Below are positions 40,083-49,464 of a stretch of DNA of 64,000 bases, piece by piece; the stretch's first letter is position 1; each line of letters starts with the position of its first letter. The position numbers and the translations under genes were made by a program. This stretch comes from Candidatus Magasanikiibacteriota bacterium (GTDB lineage Bacteria > Patescibacteria > ABY1 > Magasanikbacterales > 2-02-FULL-50-9b): assembly GCA_903893485.1 (NCBI GenBank), contig CAITMK010000008.1, positions 29,931 through 93,930 on the forward strand, given 5' to 3'. The notes under the pieces are model-generated. The model saw only the letters and a program-made list of their open reading frames with translations. It had not been told where the DNA came from and made no database searches.

Positions 40083-41090
40083 ATGAAGATACTTATTGCC
40101 ACTGGCATTTATCCTCCCGCAACAAGTGGGCCCGCTCAATATGCTGCGGCAATGGAAGACGAGTTTAAAGCGCGTGGCAACTCAGTAACTGTTGCTACAT
40201 TTAGTATTGAGCACAAACTACCAACGGGTTTGCGCCACGTGGTGTATTTTTTTAAAATTTTAAAATCCGCTTACTGCGCGGATTTTATTTTAGCGCTTGA
40301 TACCTTTAGTACCGGATTCCCGGCGGTGCTTGCGGGCAAATTATTTGGAACGCCGGTATTGCTTCGTACTGGCGGCGATTTTTTATATGAACAATATGTC
40401 GAGCGCACAAATGAACCGATAGTGCTTTCGCAATTTTATCTTGCGCCAAAATTAAATAAGAAGGAAAAAATTATTTTAAAAATAATTCGTTGGACACTAC
40501 AAAATGTTTCCGCACTCATTTTTTCTACGGAGTGGCAGCGTGATATTTTTATGAAGCCGTACGCACTTAAAAAACAAAGGATTTTTGTGGTGCAAAATAG
40601 ATTTGATAAAAAAATTTCAAATCTGCCGGCAACTCAGAAAAATTTTATTTTTGCGACCAGAAATATCGCATATAAAAATATTTCTAATTTTAAAAAAGCA
40701 TTTATTGCTGCACAAAAAAAATATCCTGAAATTACACTCGAGATAATTCACGACATGCCGCATGAAAAACTGATGGAAAAAATGAAAACTTGTTATGTGG
40801 TTGTGATGCCGTCGCTCGGGGAAATTAGCCCCCACGTTATTTTAGATGCGGTACGTGTAAATAAACCATTTATTTTAACGCGTGAATCAGGCTATGCAGC
40901 GCTTTTTCAGGATGTTGGTATTCTGGTTGATCCGCAAGATTGTGTGAGTATGCAGCAAGGCATTGAATTTTTAGCAGAGGATACTGCGTATGAAGCCGCG
41001 GTACTTAAGGTACAAAATTTTAATGTAATACATACGTGGAGGCAGATTGCCGATGAAATTTTAGATATATACAAAAAAATTTCAGTATGA
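40083..41090 (+). CDS. glycosyltransferase, GT4-like (first of two)
   Basis: This 335-residue GT-B fold enzyme has the N-terminal ILIATGIYPPATSGPAQYAAAMEDEFKARG, the sugar-acceptor half with PVLLRTGGDFLYEQYV, and the C-terminal nucleotide-sugar half ending in VMPSLGEISPHVILDAVRVNKPFILT and GILVDPQD. The E-x7-E region (GEISPHVILDA) is partly kept. It is likely to act in surface polysaccharide or glycan synthesis. It overlaps the next glycosyltransferase by 4 bases. The long upstream frame is noncoding here (it runs antisense to the nudix gene). Confidence 0.87.
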   Translation: MKILIATGIYPPATSGPAQYAAAMEDEFKARGNSVTVATFSIEHKLPTGLRHVVYFFKILKSAYCADFILALDTFSTGFPAVLAGKLFGTPVLLRTGGDFLYEQYVERTNEPIVLSQFYLAPKLNKKEKIILKIIRWTLQNVSALIFSTEWQRDIFMKPYALKKQRIFVVQNRFDKKISNLPATQKNFIFATRNIAYKNISNFKKAFIAAQKKYPEITLEIIHDMPHEKLMEKMKTCYVVVMPSLGEISPHVILDAVRVNKPFILTRESGYAALFQDVGILVDPQDCVSMQQGIEFLAEDTAYEAAVLKVQNFNVIHTWRQIADEILDIYKKISV

Positions 41091-42172
41091 AAGTTTTCAT
41101 GATTAGTTCCGATGCTTCTATTTTTGATTCGCAAAGTGATGCGCGCTTACGCATGCGAGCTTTGTCTCAAGGGCTTGAAAACTTAACGATCGTTGTTTCG
41201 ACAAAACAAAAATATAAGTCCGTAACTGATGGAGTGGTGCAGATTGTCGCAGCCGCTGGCAGTAACAAATTTTTACGTTTTGTAAAACTGTGTTTTGTTG
41301 CGCATGCTCAATTTAATAAAATCTACGAATTTGGTAATACCGTAATTACCGCGCAAGATCCATTTGAACACGGGTTAGTGGCAGCACTGCTCGCGATGAT
41401 AAAAAATGCACCCGTGGAAATTCAAGTTCACACGGACGTCGCAAGCCCGTATTTTAAAAATGAAAATCTATTAAATCAGTTACGTGCGTGGTTGGCAAAA
41501 ATTATTTTGTCGCGCGCAACATATATTCGCGTGGTCAGCGAGTCGTTAAAAAAATCTTTAATAAATGGTAATTTTTTACAACTTCCTGAAAATAAAATAA
41601 AAATAATACCTATTTTTGTTGATACGAAAAAAATTCAAGCCGCAGTGCCACTAAATTTACAGAATTTTGGACACCCAATTATTTATATGGCTTCGCGGCT
41701 TACTGCAGAAAAACAAGTAGTACAGGCCGCACGAGTTATTCAAAAAATGAAAGCCCAATTTCCAGATATTGTACTGCTTATTAGTGGTGATGGTCCATTA
41801 AAAAATGAATTAATGAAATTTTCTTGTGTTACGCTTACTGGCTTTGTGCCAAATGTTGAATCATATATGAAAGGTTCTGATATTTATCTGCTTAATTCAT
41901 TGTACGAGGGATATGGCCGCACTTTAAAAATGGCATCGGCGGCAGAGGTGCCAATTGTAAGTACGCCGGTTGGAATTGCTCCAGAAATTATTACAGGAGA
42001 AAACGGAATTTTGATTGCAAAAATTGCAAATGATGAGGCGTTGGAACAGGCGCTTATGAATGCACTTCAAAGAAAAACTCCTTGGATATTTCAAGAAATT
42101 ATACACGCAGAAGCAGAAGATACTATTACGAAACAGCAATCGCTTTGGCGCGAATGTTTAAATTTACAATAA
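41087..42172 (+). CDS. glycosyltransferase, GT4-like (second of two)
   Basis: This 361-residue GT-B protein has an N-terminal SDARLRMRALSQGL and a C-terminal domain with MASRLTAEKQVVQAARVIQKM, LLISGDGPLKNELMK, YLLNSLYEGYGRTLKMASAAEVPIVSTPVGIAPEII and NGILI, all typical of group 1 transferases. It is coupled to the first glycosyltransferase by ATGA. Acceptor and donor cannot be read from the sequence. Its end overlaps lysA by 9 bases on the opposite strand. Confidence 0.9.
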   Translation: MKVFMISSDASIFDSQSDARLRMRALSQGLENLTIVVSTKQKYKSVTDGVVQIVAAAGSNKFLRFVKLCFVAHAQFNKIYEFGNTVITAQDPFEHGLVAALLAMIKNAPVEIQVHTDVASPYFKNENLLNQLRAWLAKIILSRATYIRVVSESLKKSLINGNFLQLPENKIKIIPIFVDTKKIQAAVPLNLQNFGHPIIYMASRLTAEKQVVQAARVIQKMKAQFPDIVLLISGDGPLKNELMKFSCVTLTGFVPNVESYMKGSDIYLLNSLYEGYGRTLKMASAAEVPIVSTPVGIAPEIITGENGILIAKIANDEALEQALMNALQRKTPWIFQEIIHAEAEDTITKQQSLWRECLNLQ

Positions 42173-43321
42173 AATTTCTTTTGGCTTTGGGCGTGAATTA
42201 TATTCAGAGGCCATTGAAAATCCATAGGCGCCCGCGTTTAAAATCGCTAAAATATTTCCTTCCTGAATCGGTGGCATTGATCTGTTACGTGCAAATAAAT
42301 CGCCGGATTCGCAAATATTTCCCGCAATTGAAACTACTGTTTCAGGACCTCCAGACACTTGCGACGCATTTACTATTGGATGATAGGATCCATACATCGC
42401 GGGTCGTACTAAATGATTAAAGCCAGAATTTACGCCAACAAAAATTTTGTATGGCGTTTTTTTAATGTCAGTAACCGTAACTAAAAGTGTTCCCGATTCA
42501 CAAACTAGATAGCGGCCTGATTCAAAAATAATTTCTGGTCGTGAACCATAACTCGCGACAAAATTTTCAAGCGACGCATCAATACGTTTGCCAAGTTGTT
42601 TCATGTCGAGTGCTATTTCGGTGGGCTGATACGGCACACCAAATCCTCCACCACAATCGATATATTGAAGAGCGGGGAACTGATGAGCTGTTTCAAGAAG
42701 TGTATCGATTGCGCGCATAAAAATATCAGCATCTAAAATGTTTGATCCAATGTGTTGATGTAAACCAATAATTTTTAAGTTATTTTTAGCAGCCGCCGCA
42801 TGAAGTTCATCGAGCTGTGCAATATCAATACCAAATTTACTATCGGGCCCCCCGGTAATCACATGATCGTGATGACCCGCACCAATGCCTTGATTTAATC
42901 GAACGCCAATTTCTGATCCAGGCTTGATGCGGCCCCATTTTTCAACTTGCCCCAATGAGTCCAAATTTACACGAATATTTCGATTTGCCAACCACTGAAG
43001 TTCAGCCAAAGTGAGATTGCTACAGGTAAAAATAATCTCTTCCGGCTTAAAGCCAGCTGTAAAAGCACGCTCGACTTCGCCAGGGCTAACTGCTTCTATG
43101 CGGGCACCTTCGCCGTGTAATATGCGCATTACGCCATCATGCGTATTTGCTTTACAAGCAAAATGGACATGCATTGGTTTGTAGGAAATTGAATCCGTAA
43201 TTGCGTGATACGCGCTGCGAATTTTTGATGCCTCATATACATAAAGTGGCGAGCCATGCGTTGCAACCAAATCGTCTGCAGATATATTTCCAAAATAAAG
43301 TTTATTTTCGCGGGTTTCCAT
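42164..43321 (-). CDS. lysA: diaminopimelate decarboxylase
   Basis: This PLP-dependent alanine-racemase-fold enzyme (385 aa) makes lysine from meso-diaminopimelate. The PLP lysine is in VHFACKANTH near 55. Other blocks: GLHQHIGSNI, the phosphate-binding CGGGFGVPY, FESGRYLVCESGTLL and the C-terminal CESGDLF and NAGAYGFSMASEYNSRP, where the Cys and Tyr complete the active site of the partner subunit. No other lysine-pathway gene is near, so the DAP source is unclear. TACAGT lies 9 bases before the ATG. Confidence 0.93.
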   Translation of the reverse strand: METRENKLYFGNISADDLVATHGSPLYVYEASKIRSAYHAITDSISYKPMHVHFACKANTHDGVMRILHGEGARIEAVSPGEVERAFTAGFKPEEIIFTCSNLTLAELQWLANRNIRVNLDSLGQVEKWGRIKPGSEIGVRLNQGIGAGHHDHVITGGPDSKFGIDIAQLDELHAAAAKNNLKIIGLHQHIGSNILDADIFMRAIDTLLETAHQFPALQYIDCGGGFGVPYQPTEIALDMKQLGKRIDASLENFVASYGSRPEIIFESGRYLVCESGTLLVTVTDIKKTPYKIFVGVNSGFNHLVRPAMYGSYHPIVNASQVSGGPETVVSIAGNICESGDLFARNRSMPPIQEGNILAILNAGAYGFSMASEYNSRPKPKEILL

Positions 43322-43351
43322 AGTTAATACACTGTATCACAAATTAGAAAT

Positions 43352-43381
43352 AAAAAAATCAGGCCAAGGCCTGATTTTTTG
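43352..43381 (-). terminator. terminator of the GST/ABC unit
   Basis: A perfect 8-bp stem ATCAGGCC/GGCCTGAT with loop AA, flanked by A-run and T-run, so it works in both directions. It separates the GST gene from lysA. Confidence 0.92.
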
Positions 43382-43391
43382 TGAAAACCAA

Positions 43392-43988
43392 TTAAGCGGC
43401 GTTAACTTTTTGTGCTGCAGGACGTGAAAGAATTGGTGTAAGCCAAGCAGTAATTGCAGGATATTCGCTAAGCGAAATTCCAATCACATCGGCGCGCATT
43501 ACAATAGATGCGGCCGTAATATCAGCAAGGGTAAATTTCTCTGCAACCAAATATGTTTTGTTTTCAAGCGCCGCATTTAAAATACCAAGCCAACGAGGGA
43601 TTTCTGTGTGTGCGGCAGCAGTCGCATCGTTGTCTGGGGTGTTGCGCCACTTTTGCATAAACAATACCGAGAAAGAATGATACAGGTGAATCACGGACCA
43701 CAAAGTCCACTGATTAATTAATGCGCGCTCTTCAACAGTTGATCCACCAAGTTGTGGCGCATATTTTTCTACAATGTAATTCATGATCGCAATAGATTCC
43801 CAAAGCACAAAATCACCATCAACTAATGTTGGGACTTTCCCATTTGGATTAAGTGCTAAATATTCAGCAGTTTTGTGACCGCCCGATGCCATGTCAACGT
43901 GAATGTTTTCATATGCAACACCAGCTTCTTCAAGAAGCCACATGCAACGCGCCGCACTCGATTGTTTTGGTCCGTAAATTTTGATCAT
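43392..43988 (-). CDS. glutathione S-transferase family protein
   Basis: This 198-residue protein has the thioredoxin-like N-terminal GST domain (KIYGPKQSSAARCMWLLEEAGVAYENIHVD, NPNGKVPTLVDGDFVLWESIAIMNYIVEKY) and an all-helical C-terminal domain with the FTLADITAASIVMR motif. The SSAARC segment sits where the catalytic Ser/Cys lies. Glutathione synthesis is not expected in such a reduced cell, so it may use host glutathione or another thiol, or act structurally. ATG 43988 begins the conserved domain. It follows the ABC exporter genes in the same direction. Confidence 0.9.
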   Translation of the reverse strand: MIKIYGPKQSSAARCMWLLEEAGVAYENIHVDMASGGHKTAEYLALNPNGKVPTLVDGDFVLWESIAIMNYIVEKYAPQLGGSTVEERALINQWTLWSVIHLYHSFSVLFMQKWRNTPDNDATAAAHTEIPRWLGILNAALENKTYLVAEKFTLADITAASIVMRADVIGISLSEYPAITAWLTPILSRPAAQKVNAA

Positions 43989-43998
43989 ATATTTTTTA

Positions 43999-44760
43999 TT
44001 AAACGCGTAAATTTTTTCTGGTGACAAACTGCATGATACCAAAGAACAGGGCTGATACGCCAATAACCACCACTAATGAAATAAATGGGTTTGTATCGCT
44101 GTATCCGGTGACGGCATAACGAATAATATTTATGTTATGGTGAATTGGATTAAATTGACTTAGAACCGCCCATTTGCCAGGCAGTGTTGAGATCGGATAA
44201 AAAACACCAGCCAAAAAAATCATTGGTTGCATCACGAAAGTGGTCATGAAAGTAAGAGTTTCAAAGTTTTTTGCCCAAAAACCAAAACTCACGCCAAGCA
44301 TACCAAACTCAATACCCGTGAGCCCGATGCCCGCAATTAAATAAGGCCAACTGTGAATTCCAAGACCTGGAATAAACCAAACTGTTGCTAAAACCGCAAC
44401 AAGCAGTGTTAAAAAACCGCGAGTCAATGCAGCGAGCGCATAAGCGACACCAATCTTCCAAGCTTTAATTGGCACCAATTGCAAATCAATTATGTTTCCA
44501 ACATTTTTTGAAATGATAAGCGCAAATGAGGGGTTTGAAAAACTACTATTAACCATCATCATGCCGAGCAGACCCACATATACAAAAGTAATATAGGGAA
44601 GTGAGTGCGCGCCGTCGGTAATGGTGCGCCCGCCCGCAACGACACCAAACACGCCTAAATATAGAGCAACTGAAACAATCGGACTAAATACCGTATCAAG
44701 AATAATTTTTTGAAAACGCTTAACTTCTCGGGCATAAAGTGCCCACATACCAGTCATCAT
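43999..44760 (-). CDS. ABC-2 type transporter permease
   Basis: This 253-residue integral membrane protein has six predicted helices: a start YAREVKRFQKIILDTVFSPIVSVALYLGVFG, and FVMQPMIFLAGVFYPISTLPGKWAVLSQFNPIHHNINIIRY, the signature end of ABC-2 permeases. It forms an exporter with the ATPase, whose TGA its ATG overlaps (ATGA). The substrate is unknown; relatives export drugs, lipids or glycans. Confidence 0.93.
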   Translation of the reverse strand: MMTGMWALYAREVKRFQKIILDTVFSPIVSVALYLGVFGVVAGGRTITDGAHSLPYITFVYVGLLGMMMVNSSFSNPSFALIISKNVGNIIDLQLVPIKAWKIGVAYALAALTRGFLTLLVAVLATVWFIPGLGIHSWPYLIAGIGLTGIEFGMLGVSFGFWAKNFETLTFMTTFVMQPMIFLAGVFYPISTLPGKWAVLSQFNPIHHNINIIRYAVTGYSDTNPFISLVVVIGVSALFFGIMQFVTRKNLRV

Positions 44761-45659
44761 ACGCGGTTGGTTAATTTAAGAAATACATCTTCGAGTGATG
44801 CGGCTTCTGACCGAATTGATTTGAGGTTGTCGCCATAATGTGCGGTTAATGCCGCCATGTCAGTGCCAAGTGCAGTCATGGGATATTCGTATTCATTTCC
44901 ACTCATTTGCACGTTCGCCATATGCGATACCGCATGATTAAATAATTCAAAGTGAATCATGTTTTTAGAAAATTCTTTTTGAATATCTTTTAATTTACCA
45001 TCTTTGATAATTTGACCATGATCAATGAGTGTTATTGATTCGCACAAATTTTCTGCTTCTTCCAAATAATGCGTGGTAAATAAAATGGTGGTACCTTCTG
45101 CATTTAAGCGACGCACCAATGCCCAAATTTTTTGACGAAGCGAAACATCAACACCCGCCGTTGGCTCATCTAAAATTAAAAATTTTGGTTTATGCAAAAT
45201 AGCTTTTGCAATCATGAGTCGTCGTTTCATGCCGCCCGACAAATTTCGTGCGCGCTCATGCATTTTATCCTCAAGATCTAAATCATGAAGTACTTCCAAA
45301 ATACGCGCACGCCGCTCTGCAATAGGCACGCCATACATACCACTAAAATAATATAAAACCTCCTCAACGGTAAATGCCATTTCAACCACAATCTCCTGCG
45401 GCACAATGCCAAGTAATTTTTTTGTAGTTTCTGTTTCAGTAACAACGTCGATCCCAAGAATTTTAATATGGCCAGTTGTTGGTTTTAAAATACCACTGAT
45501 CATGCTGATAAGTGTTGATTTGCCCGCACCATTTGGGCCAAGCAGCCCGTGAATTGTTCCTTCTTCAATGGTAAAAGAAACATCATTAACCGCGGTTAAA
45601 ATTTGTTTTTTTGGTGTTTCAAATGTTTTAGTAACATTTTGTACAATAAGTGATTGCAT
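44757..45659 (-). CDS. ABC transporter ATP-binding protein
   Basis: This 300-residue protein has Walker A GPNGAGKSTLI near 42, Q-loop GIVPQEI, signature LSGGMKRRLMIAKAIL near 140, Walker B FLILDEPTAGVD and the switch His in FTTHYLEEA. The C-terminal about 70 residues form the extension seen in drug and polysaccharide exporters. ATG 45659 was taken; a TTG three codons upstream is possible. It is coupled to the permease and upstream of the GST gene. Confidence 0.94.
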   Translation of the reverse strand: MQSLIVQNVTKTFETPKKQILTAVNDVSFTIEEGTIHGLLGPNGAGKSTLISMISGILKPTTGHIKILGIDVVTETETTKKLLGIVPQEIVVEMAFTVEEVLYYFSGMYGVPIAERRARILEVLHDLDLEDKMHERARNLSGGMKRRLMIAKAILHKPKFLILDEPTAGVDVSLRQKIWALVRRLNAEGTTILFTTHYLEEAENLCESITLIDHGQIIKDGKLKDIQKEFSKNMIHFELFNHAVSHMANVQMSGNEYEYPMTALGTDMAALTAHYGDNLKSIRSEAASLEDVFLKLTNRV

Positions 45660-45727
45660 GTTTTTCAAGTAAGAGGTTTGAATATAGCCTAGGTAAAAAT
45701 ATTAATCAAGATCATGCGGCGATGAAA

Positions 45728-45777
45728 TAAAAAAATGGTGAAGAGTCGGGTCGCGCGTAGCGATCCAACTCTTCACC
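45728..45777 (-). terminator. terminator of cassette F
   Basis: GGTGAAGAGT (45737-45746) pairs with ACTCTTCACC (45768-45777) with further inner pairing (TCGC/GCGA). On the minus strand it is followed by ATTTTTTTA. Confidence 0.92.
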
Positions 45778-45792
45778 GTGGCTTCGGGACAG

Positions 45793-46572
45793 CTAAGGCT
45801 GCCGAAACCATTCGAATCCCGCCCACGTGAGCAGTGTGGCGCTGACCGCCCCGAAACCGATTGCCATGCCGCGAAGTCCTTGGGCATAACCAATCGTCGA
45901 GAGGTACTGCTGCCGCTCTGCGTCCGTGTGCGCCGGCAGGGCGTTCACGGCCTGCGTTACATCCGCACGCGCCGCGAGATATGTGACCAGTGCCGCAACG
46001 GCAAATGACGCGCCCGTGATCACCTTGACCGTTGGGAACTTCTTGGGCGCTGCTGGCGTATCCGATCCGCTATCTGCGGTCACGTCCTTGGGCAGCGCGG
46101 TTTCCGTTGCTGCTTTTGGGAGATGTATCGGCTGAGGCAGAATCACCTTGGAGCGCTGCGTTTCAGGCTCCTTCACCGCATGAAGCACTGGCGGTGGATT
46201 TGCCTCAGCGAGCAGTGCAGCCTCAACGGCCGCGAGATGCATCTTGCCATCAGCAATGCCCTCGGCATTCGGCTCAATTTGCAGATACAACTCAAAGAGC
46301 GCTTTGGCTTCAGCGAGTTTGCCGCCAGCTTCGCGGGCCCGCGCGGCATTGTAAACTGGCCCCGGCCTTTTGCTGAGATTGTGCTCCTTCATGAACAGCT
46401 CTGCAGCACGACCGTAGTCATGTCGATTGAAGGCCGTCTTGGCAGCCTCATGGAGCTCCTCGGCGCTGACGGCTTTGGGCGGAGGCGCTGCTCGCGCGTC
46501 CACCGCAGCCGCAAACAAAAGCAGCCCAATAAAAATGACCAACTTTTTCCGGTTCAATTTGATGCGATTCAC
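45793..46572 (-). CDS. cassette F: secreted/membrane TPR-like protein, GC-rich
   Basis: This 259-residue protein has a signal peptide (KLVIFIGLLLFAAAVDARA), then a TPR-like helical repeat (AAKTAFNRHDYGRAAELFMKEHNLSKRPGPVYNAARAREAGGKLAEAKALFELYLQIEP), a Pro/Thr-rich linker and two C-terminal hydrophobic helices (VITGASFAVAALVTYLA and GLRGMAIGFGAVSATLLTWAGF). The layout resembles TPR/PEGA-type envelope proteins of Deltaproteobacteria; this is a loose likeness only. It has its own promoter, a GGGGGAA element before the ATG, and a terminator. Confidence 0.75.
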   Translation of the reverse strand: MNRIKLNRKKLVIFIGLLLFAAAVDARAAPPPKAVSAEELHEAAKTAFNRHDYGRAAELFMKEHNLSKRPGPVYNAARAREAGGKLAEAKALFELYLQIEPNAEGIADGKMHLAAVEAALLAEANPPPVLHAVKEPETQRSKVILPQPIHLPKAATETALPKDVTADSGSDTPAAPKKFPTVKVITGASFAVAALVTYLAARADVTQAVNALPAHTDAERQQYLSTIGYAQGLRGMAIGFGAVSATLLTWAGFEWFRQP

Positions 46573-46613
46573 TGGTTCCCCCTTTTCCGCAAACTGTGGT
46601 TGCGGAATAAATC

Positions 46614-46642
46614 ACCCTAACATAAACACACCTGTTTTGCAA
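46614..46642 (-). promoter_or_regulatory. putative promoter of cassette F
   Basis: TTGCAA, a 17-bp spacer and TAGGGT (46614-46619) on the minus strand. It is a weaker match than the other cassette promoters. A small CCGCAA/TTGCGG palindrome lies in the leader. Confidence 0.45.
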
Positions 46643-46645
46643 GGG

Positions 46646-47929
46646 TTACTTCTGGATAATTTTTTCTGCCAAAAAGCCAACCACTTTGCGGTTACGTAAT
46701 GAATTCAAAACCAATTCTTGGATTTCTGGTAAAAGTAAACGCTTAGTTGCATCTTTGTTATCTTTATATGATTCGCGGATTGCTTCTAATTCTTCTTGAA
46801 GTTCGGCAGGAGTCACATCGATATTTTCTTTTTTTGCAATTTCAAAAGTTAAAAGACCCATCTTGGCTCGTTCGATCGCCTGATCAGTAAAGCCAGCTTC
46901 CATTTCTTCCGGTGACTTTTTTAAATCAGCTAAGTATTGATCGGTTGAAATGCCGTGGCGCTGCAAATTCTGTTGCAACTCCATAAAAATCTTGCGACGT
47001 TCCGCTTCGATCAAGTTTTCTGGTAAATCACCAAAGCTTGTGGCAGCAACAACTTGCTTAAGCATATCGATCTCCGCCGCTTCTTCAGCTTTGTGATCGG
47101 CATCTTCCTGTAAATTTTTCAAAACAGTTGCGCGCATTTTTTCAACAGTTTCCATTCCTATTTTTTTAGCAAACGCTTCATCGATTGGAGGAAGTTCTTG
47201 TGTTGAAACATTTTTAATTTTTAATTTAAACAAAATATCCTTACCTGCAAATACTTTTTGATAGTGATCTTTAGGAAATGGCAAAGAAAATTCAAGTGAA
47301 TCGCCTGTACGAGCACCCAATAATTTTTCGGTGAAGCCGGGGATGTAATATGGTTCATCGAGATGAACAATATGATCACGCGCCTGGCCGCCATCGAGCG
47401 GAACCAATCCATCAAACAAATCCATGTCCACGGTTACCTGATCATGTTCGCCAGCGGGATCCGCGCTTGGGGTTGCAACCATGTGCATGCGACGCACTTC
47501 AGATAAAACCTCATCAACTTTTTCTGGGGCAATAACCTCAGGCTTGATGGTGACTTTCATTTTTGATGTATCAGGTAATGTAATCGCGGGCACCACCGCA
47601 ACAATTGCGCTATAGATTACTTCATTACCAGGTGCAGCTTTTTCGATTTTTACTTCTGGCACACCAATCGTTTTTAATTCATTTTCGCGGACCGCAGCAA
47701 CAAATGTGTCGCGAACCATGTCATCGAGTGCAACTTCCATAATACGGCCCTCGCCAAATTGCGAAACAACCACGTCAAATGGAACTTTGCCCGGGCGGAA
47801 GCCCGCAATTTTTTGTGCGCCCGAAATTTTATCTGCAGCGGCAACCAAATATTTTTTTTGAGCATCAACGGGAATTGAAATGGTTAATTCCATGCGTGAT
47901 TGTGGTAAGGATTTGAGTGTGACGTGCAT
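46646..47929 (-). CDS. tig: trigger factor
   Basis: This ribosome-bound chaperone and peptidyl-prolyl isomerase has 427 residues, the usual size. The N-terminal ribosome-binding domain contains KISGAQKIAGFRPGKVPFDVV (signature GFRxGKxP), the central FKBP-like domain GEHDQVTVDMDLFDG..., and the helical C-terminal arms follow. ATG 47929 gives the standard MHVTLKSLPQSRMELTISIP start. Promoter TTGCTT-N17-TACACT lies upstream, back-to-back with that of the M23 peptidase. Confidence 0.95.
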   Translation of the reverse strand: MHVTLKSLPQSRMELTISIPVDAQKKYLVAAADKISGAQKIAGFRPGKVPFDVVVSQFGEGRIMEVALDDMVRDTFVAAVRENELKTIGVPEVKIEKAAPGNEVIYSAIVAVVPAITLPDTSKMKVTIKPEVIAPEKVDEVLSEVRRMHMVATPSADPAGEHDQVTVDMDLFDGLVPLDGGQARDHIVHLDEPYYIPGFTEKLLGARTGDSLEFSLPFPKDHYQKVFAGKDILFKLKIKNVSTQELPPIDEAFAKKIGMETVEKMRATVLKNLQEDADHKAEEAAEIDMLKQVVAATSFGDLPENLIEAERRKIFMELQQNLQRHGISTDQYLADLKKSPEEMEAGFTDQAIERAKMGLLTFEIAKKENIDVTPAELQEELEAIRESYKDNKDATKRLLLPEIQELVLNSLRNRKVVGFLAEKIIQK

Positions 47930-47955
47930 AAAAATATAAAATTTGAAGTGGGGGG

Positions 47956-47984
47956 AGTGTAGCACACATTTTTTGTTTAAGCAA
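47956..47984 (-). promoter_or_regulatory. tig promoter
   Basis: TTGCTT (47979-47984), a 17-bp spacer and TACACT (47956-47961) on the minus strand. Confidence 0.65.
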
Positions 47985-48005
47985 GCCTAATTTTGCGTAT
48001 TTACA

Positions 48006-48034
48006 TTGACTCTGGGCGGCCTCCATAGTATGCT
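48006..48034 (+). promoter_or_regulatory. promoter of the M23 peptidase gene
   Basis: TTGACT (48006-48011), a 17-bp spacer and TATGCT (48029-48034); the ATG is 14 bases on. Confidence 0.7.
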
Positions 48035-48048
48035 ATGTAAGCAATTTC

Positions 48049-49464
48049 ATGAAAAAACAAATCTTTAAATCACTCCTTTTCTTGGTGCGTTTCTTGGTGC
48101 TCACTAAGCGCGCAATAGTTTGGGGTGCCAAAAGTCTTGGAAAAGCTTCCTTATGGATTGCAAAGCCCGCAGTCCCTTTTTTGTTAGTACCTGGATATAA
48201 TTTGGCACGTCGCGTGGGGCGGCAGTATCAGAGTCTTTCCGAAAGTAAATCCGAGAGACGCATGCGCCTTATATTTTCCGAACCAGTTCTTTTATTTGTT
48301 ACATTGGTTTTGACCCTTTTAATTTCACGCGCCGCAGCAGCTGCGGCGCAAACATCCGGTACTATTGCTGGTGGCAGCAGTATTTTATTTACCCAAATTC
48401 TTTCAAAAGGTGAGTCTGATTGGCAAGCGGATGAAACAGGTACAAACAATGACGTTGCCACAACAGAACCCGCACCAACAATTGTTTTCCAAGGCGATGG
48501 AACCGTGGCGCGTGTTTTTCCTTATGGTGGCATTGTTGGTAAGGCGCCAAGTACGGAACCCGTCACGCCAGAAAAGAAAGAAACACCACCATTTCAAAAA
48601 TATGCAGTTCAGCGCGGTGATACGATCGCTAAAATTGCTAAAAAATTTCATGTAACTCAAGAAACGGTTTTGGCGGCAAATTCATTAATGCGTAGTGCGG
48701 CTGTTCGCGCCGGCGATACACTCACCATTCCAACGCAAGATGGTATTTTGTATTCAGTACGCACCGGTGGCAAGCCTCAGGATGTCGCACGTAAGTTTGG
48801 TGTTCAACTAAAAACCATTACACTTGCAAACAATATCGTTGCGGCTACAATATTGACCAAAGGGCAGCTGCTTCTTATTCCAGGAGTTAAACCAGTTGTA
48901 CCTGCAGAACCACAAAAAGTTGCTGTAGCGCCAAAACCAAGCGCAGCCCCTGTGCCAGAAGAGCAGCCAGCGCCAGTTGCCGATGAAGCTCCGCCAGCCA
49001 CAGAAGAAGTACCACCAAATCTTCCATCAGACGTCACCCCAATAAATGAACCAGCTCAACCGTCTACCGCAGAAGTAACTCCTCATCCGCCACTTGCTGC
49101 AGGTGAAAAATTATTATGGCCAACCGTGCGCCATGTGATAACTCAATATTTTAGTGCTGGTCACCCAGGTATTGATATTGATGGTGATTACGACAATCAA
49201 ATTTATGCAGCCGCAGACGGCACTGTTGTCTCTTCTGGCTGGAACGACAGTGGTTATGGAAATATGATTTTAATTGATCATGGTAATGGTATGCAAACTC
49301 GTTATGGTCATGGTAGTCGCGTGTTTGTTTCCGTTGGGCAACAAGTCCATCGCGGTGATGTAATTGGTATGGTTGGTACAACAGGTCGTTCAACGGGTAC
49401 TCATCTTCATTTCGAAGTCATTATTGGCGGTCGTCGTGTCAGCCCGCTCAAATACGTTCGCTAA
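48049..49464 (+). CDS. LysM/M23 family peptidoglycan peptidase
   Basis: This 471-residue membrane-anchored protein has a hydrophobic N-terminus, a second membrane helix (about 76-98), two LysM repeats (YAVQRGDTIAKIAKKFHVTQETVLAANS near 190; YSVRTGGKPQDVARKFGVQLKTITLAN near 240), an Ala/Pro/Glu-rich linker and a C-terminal M23 domain with the zinc residues in GHPGIDIDGD and THLHFEV and the active-site His in RYGHGS. It is predicted to cut peptidoglycan cross-links outside the cell. It is a single gene, convergent with comM. Confidence 0.93.
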   Translation: MKKQIFKSLLFLVRFLVLTKRAIVWGAKSLGKASLWIAKPAVPFLLVPGYNLARRVGRQYQSLSESKSERRMRLIFSEPVLLFVTLVLTLLISRAAAAAAQTSGTIAGGSSILFTQILSKGESDWQADETGTNNDVATTEPAPTIVFQGDGTVARVFPYGGIVGKAPSTEPVTPEKKETPPFQKYAVQRGDTIAKIAKKFHVTQETVLAANSLMRSAAVRAGDTLTIPTQDGILYSVRTGGKPQDVARKFGVQLKTITLANNIVAATILTKGQLLLIPGVKPVVPAEPQKVAVAPKPSAAPVPEEQPAPVADEAPPATEEVPPNLPSDVTPINEPAQPSTAEVTPHPPLAAGEKLLWPTVRHVITQYFSAGHPGIDIDGDYDNQIYAAADGTVVSSGWNDSGYGNMILIDHGNGMQTRYGHGSRVFVSVGQQVHRGDVIGMVGTTGRSTGTHLHFEVIIGGRRVSPLKYVR

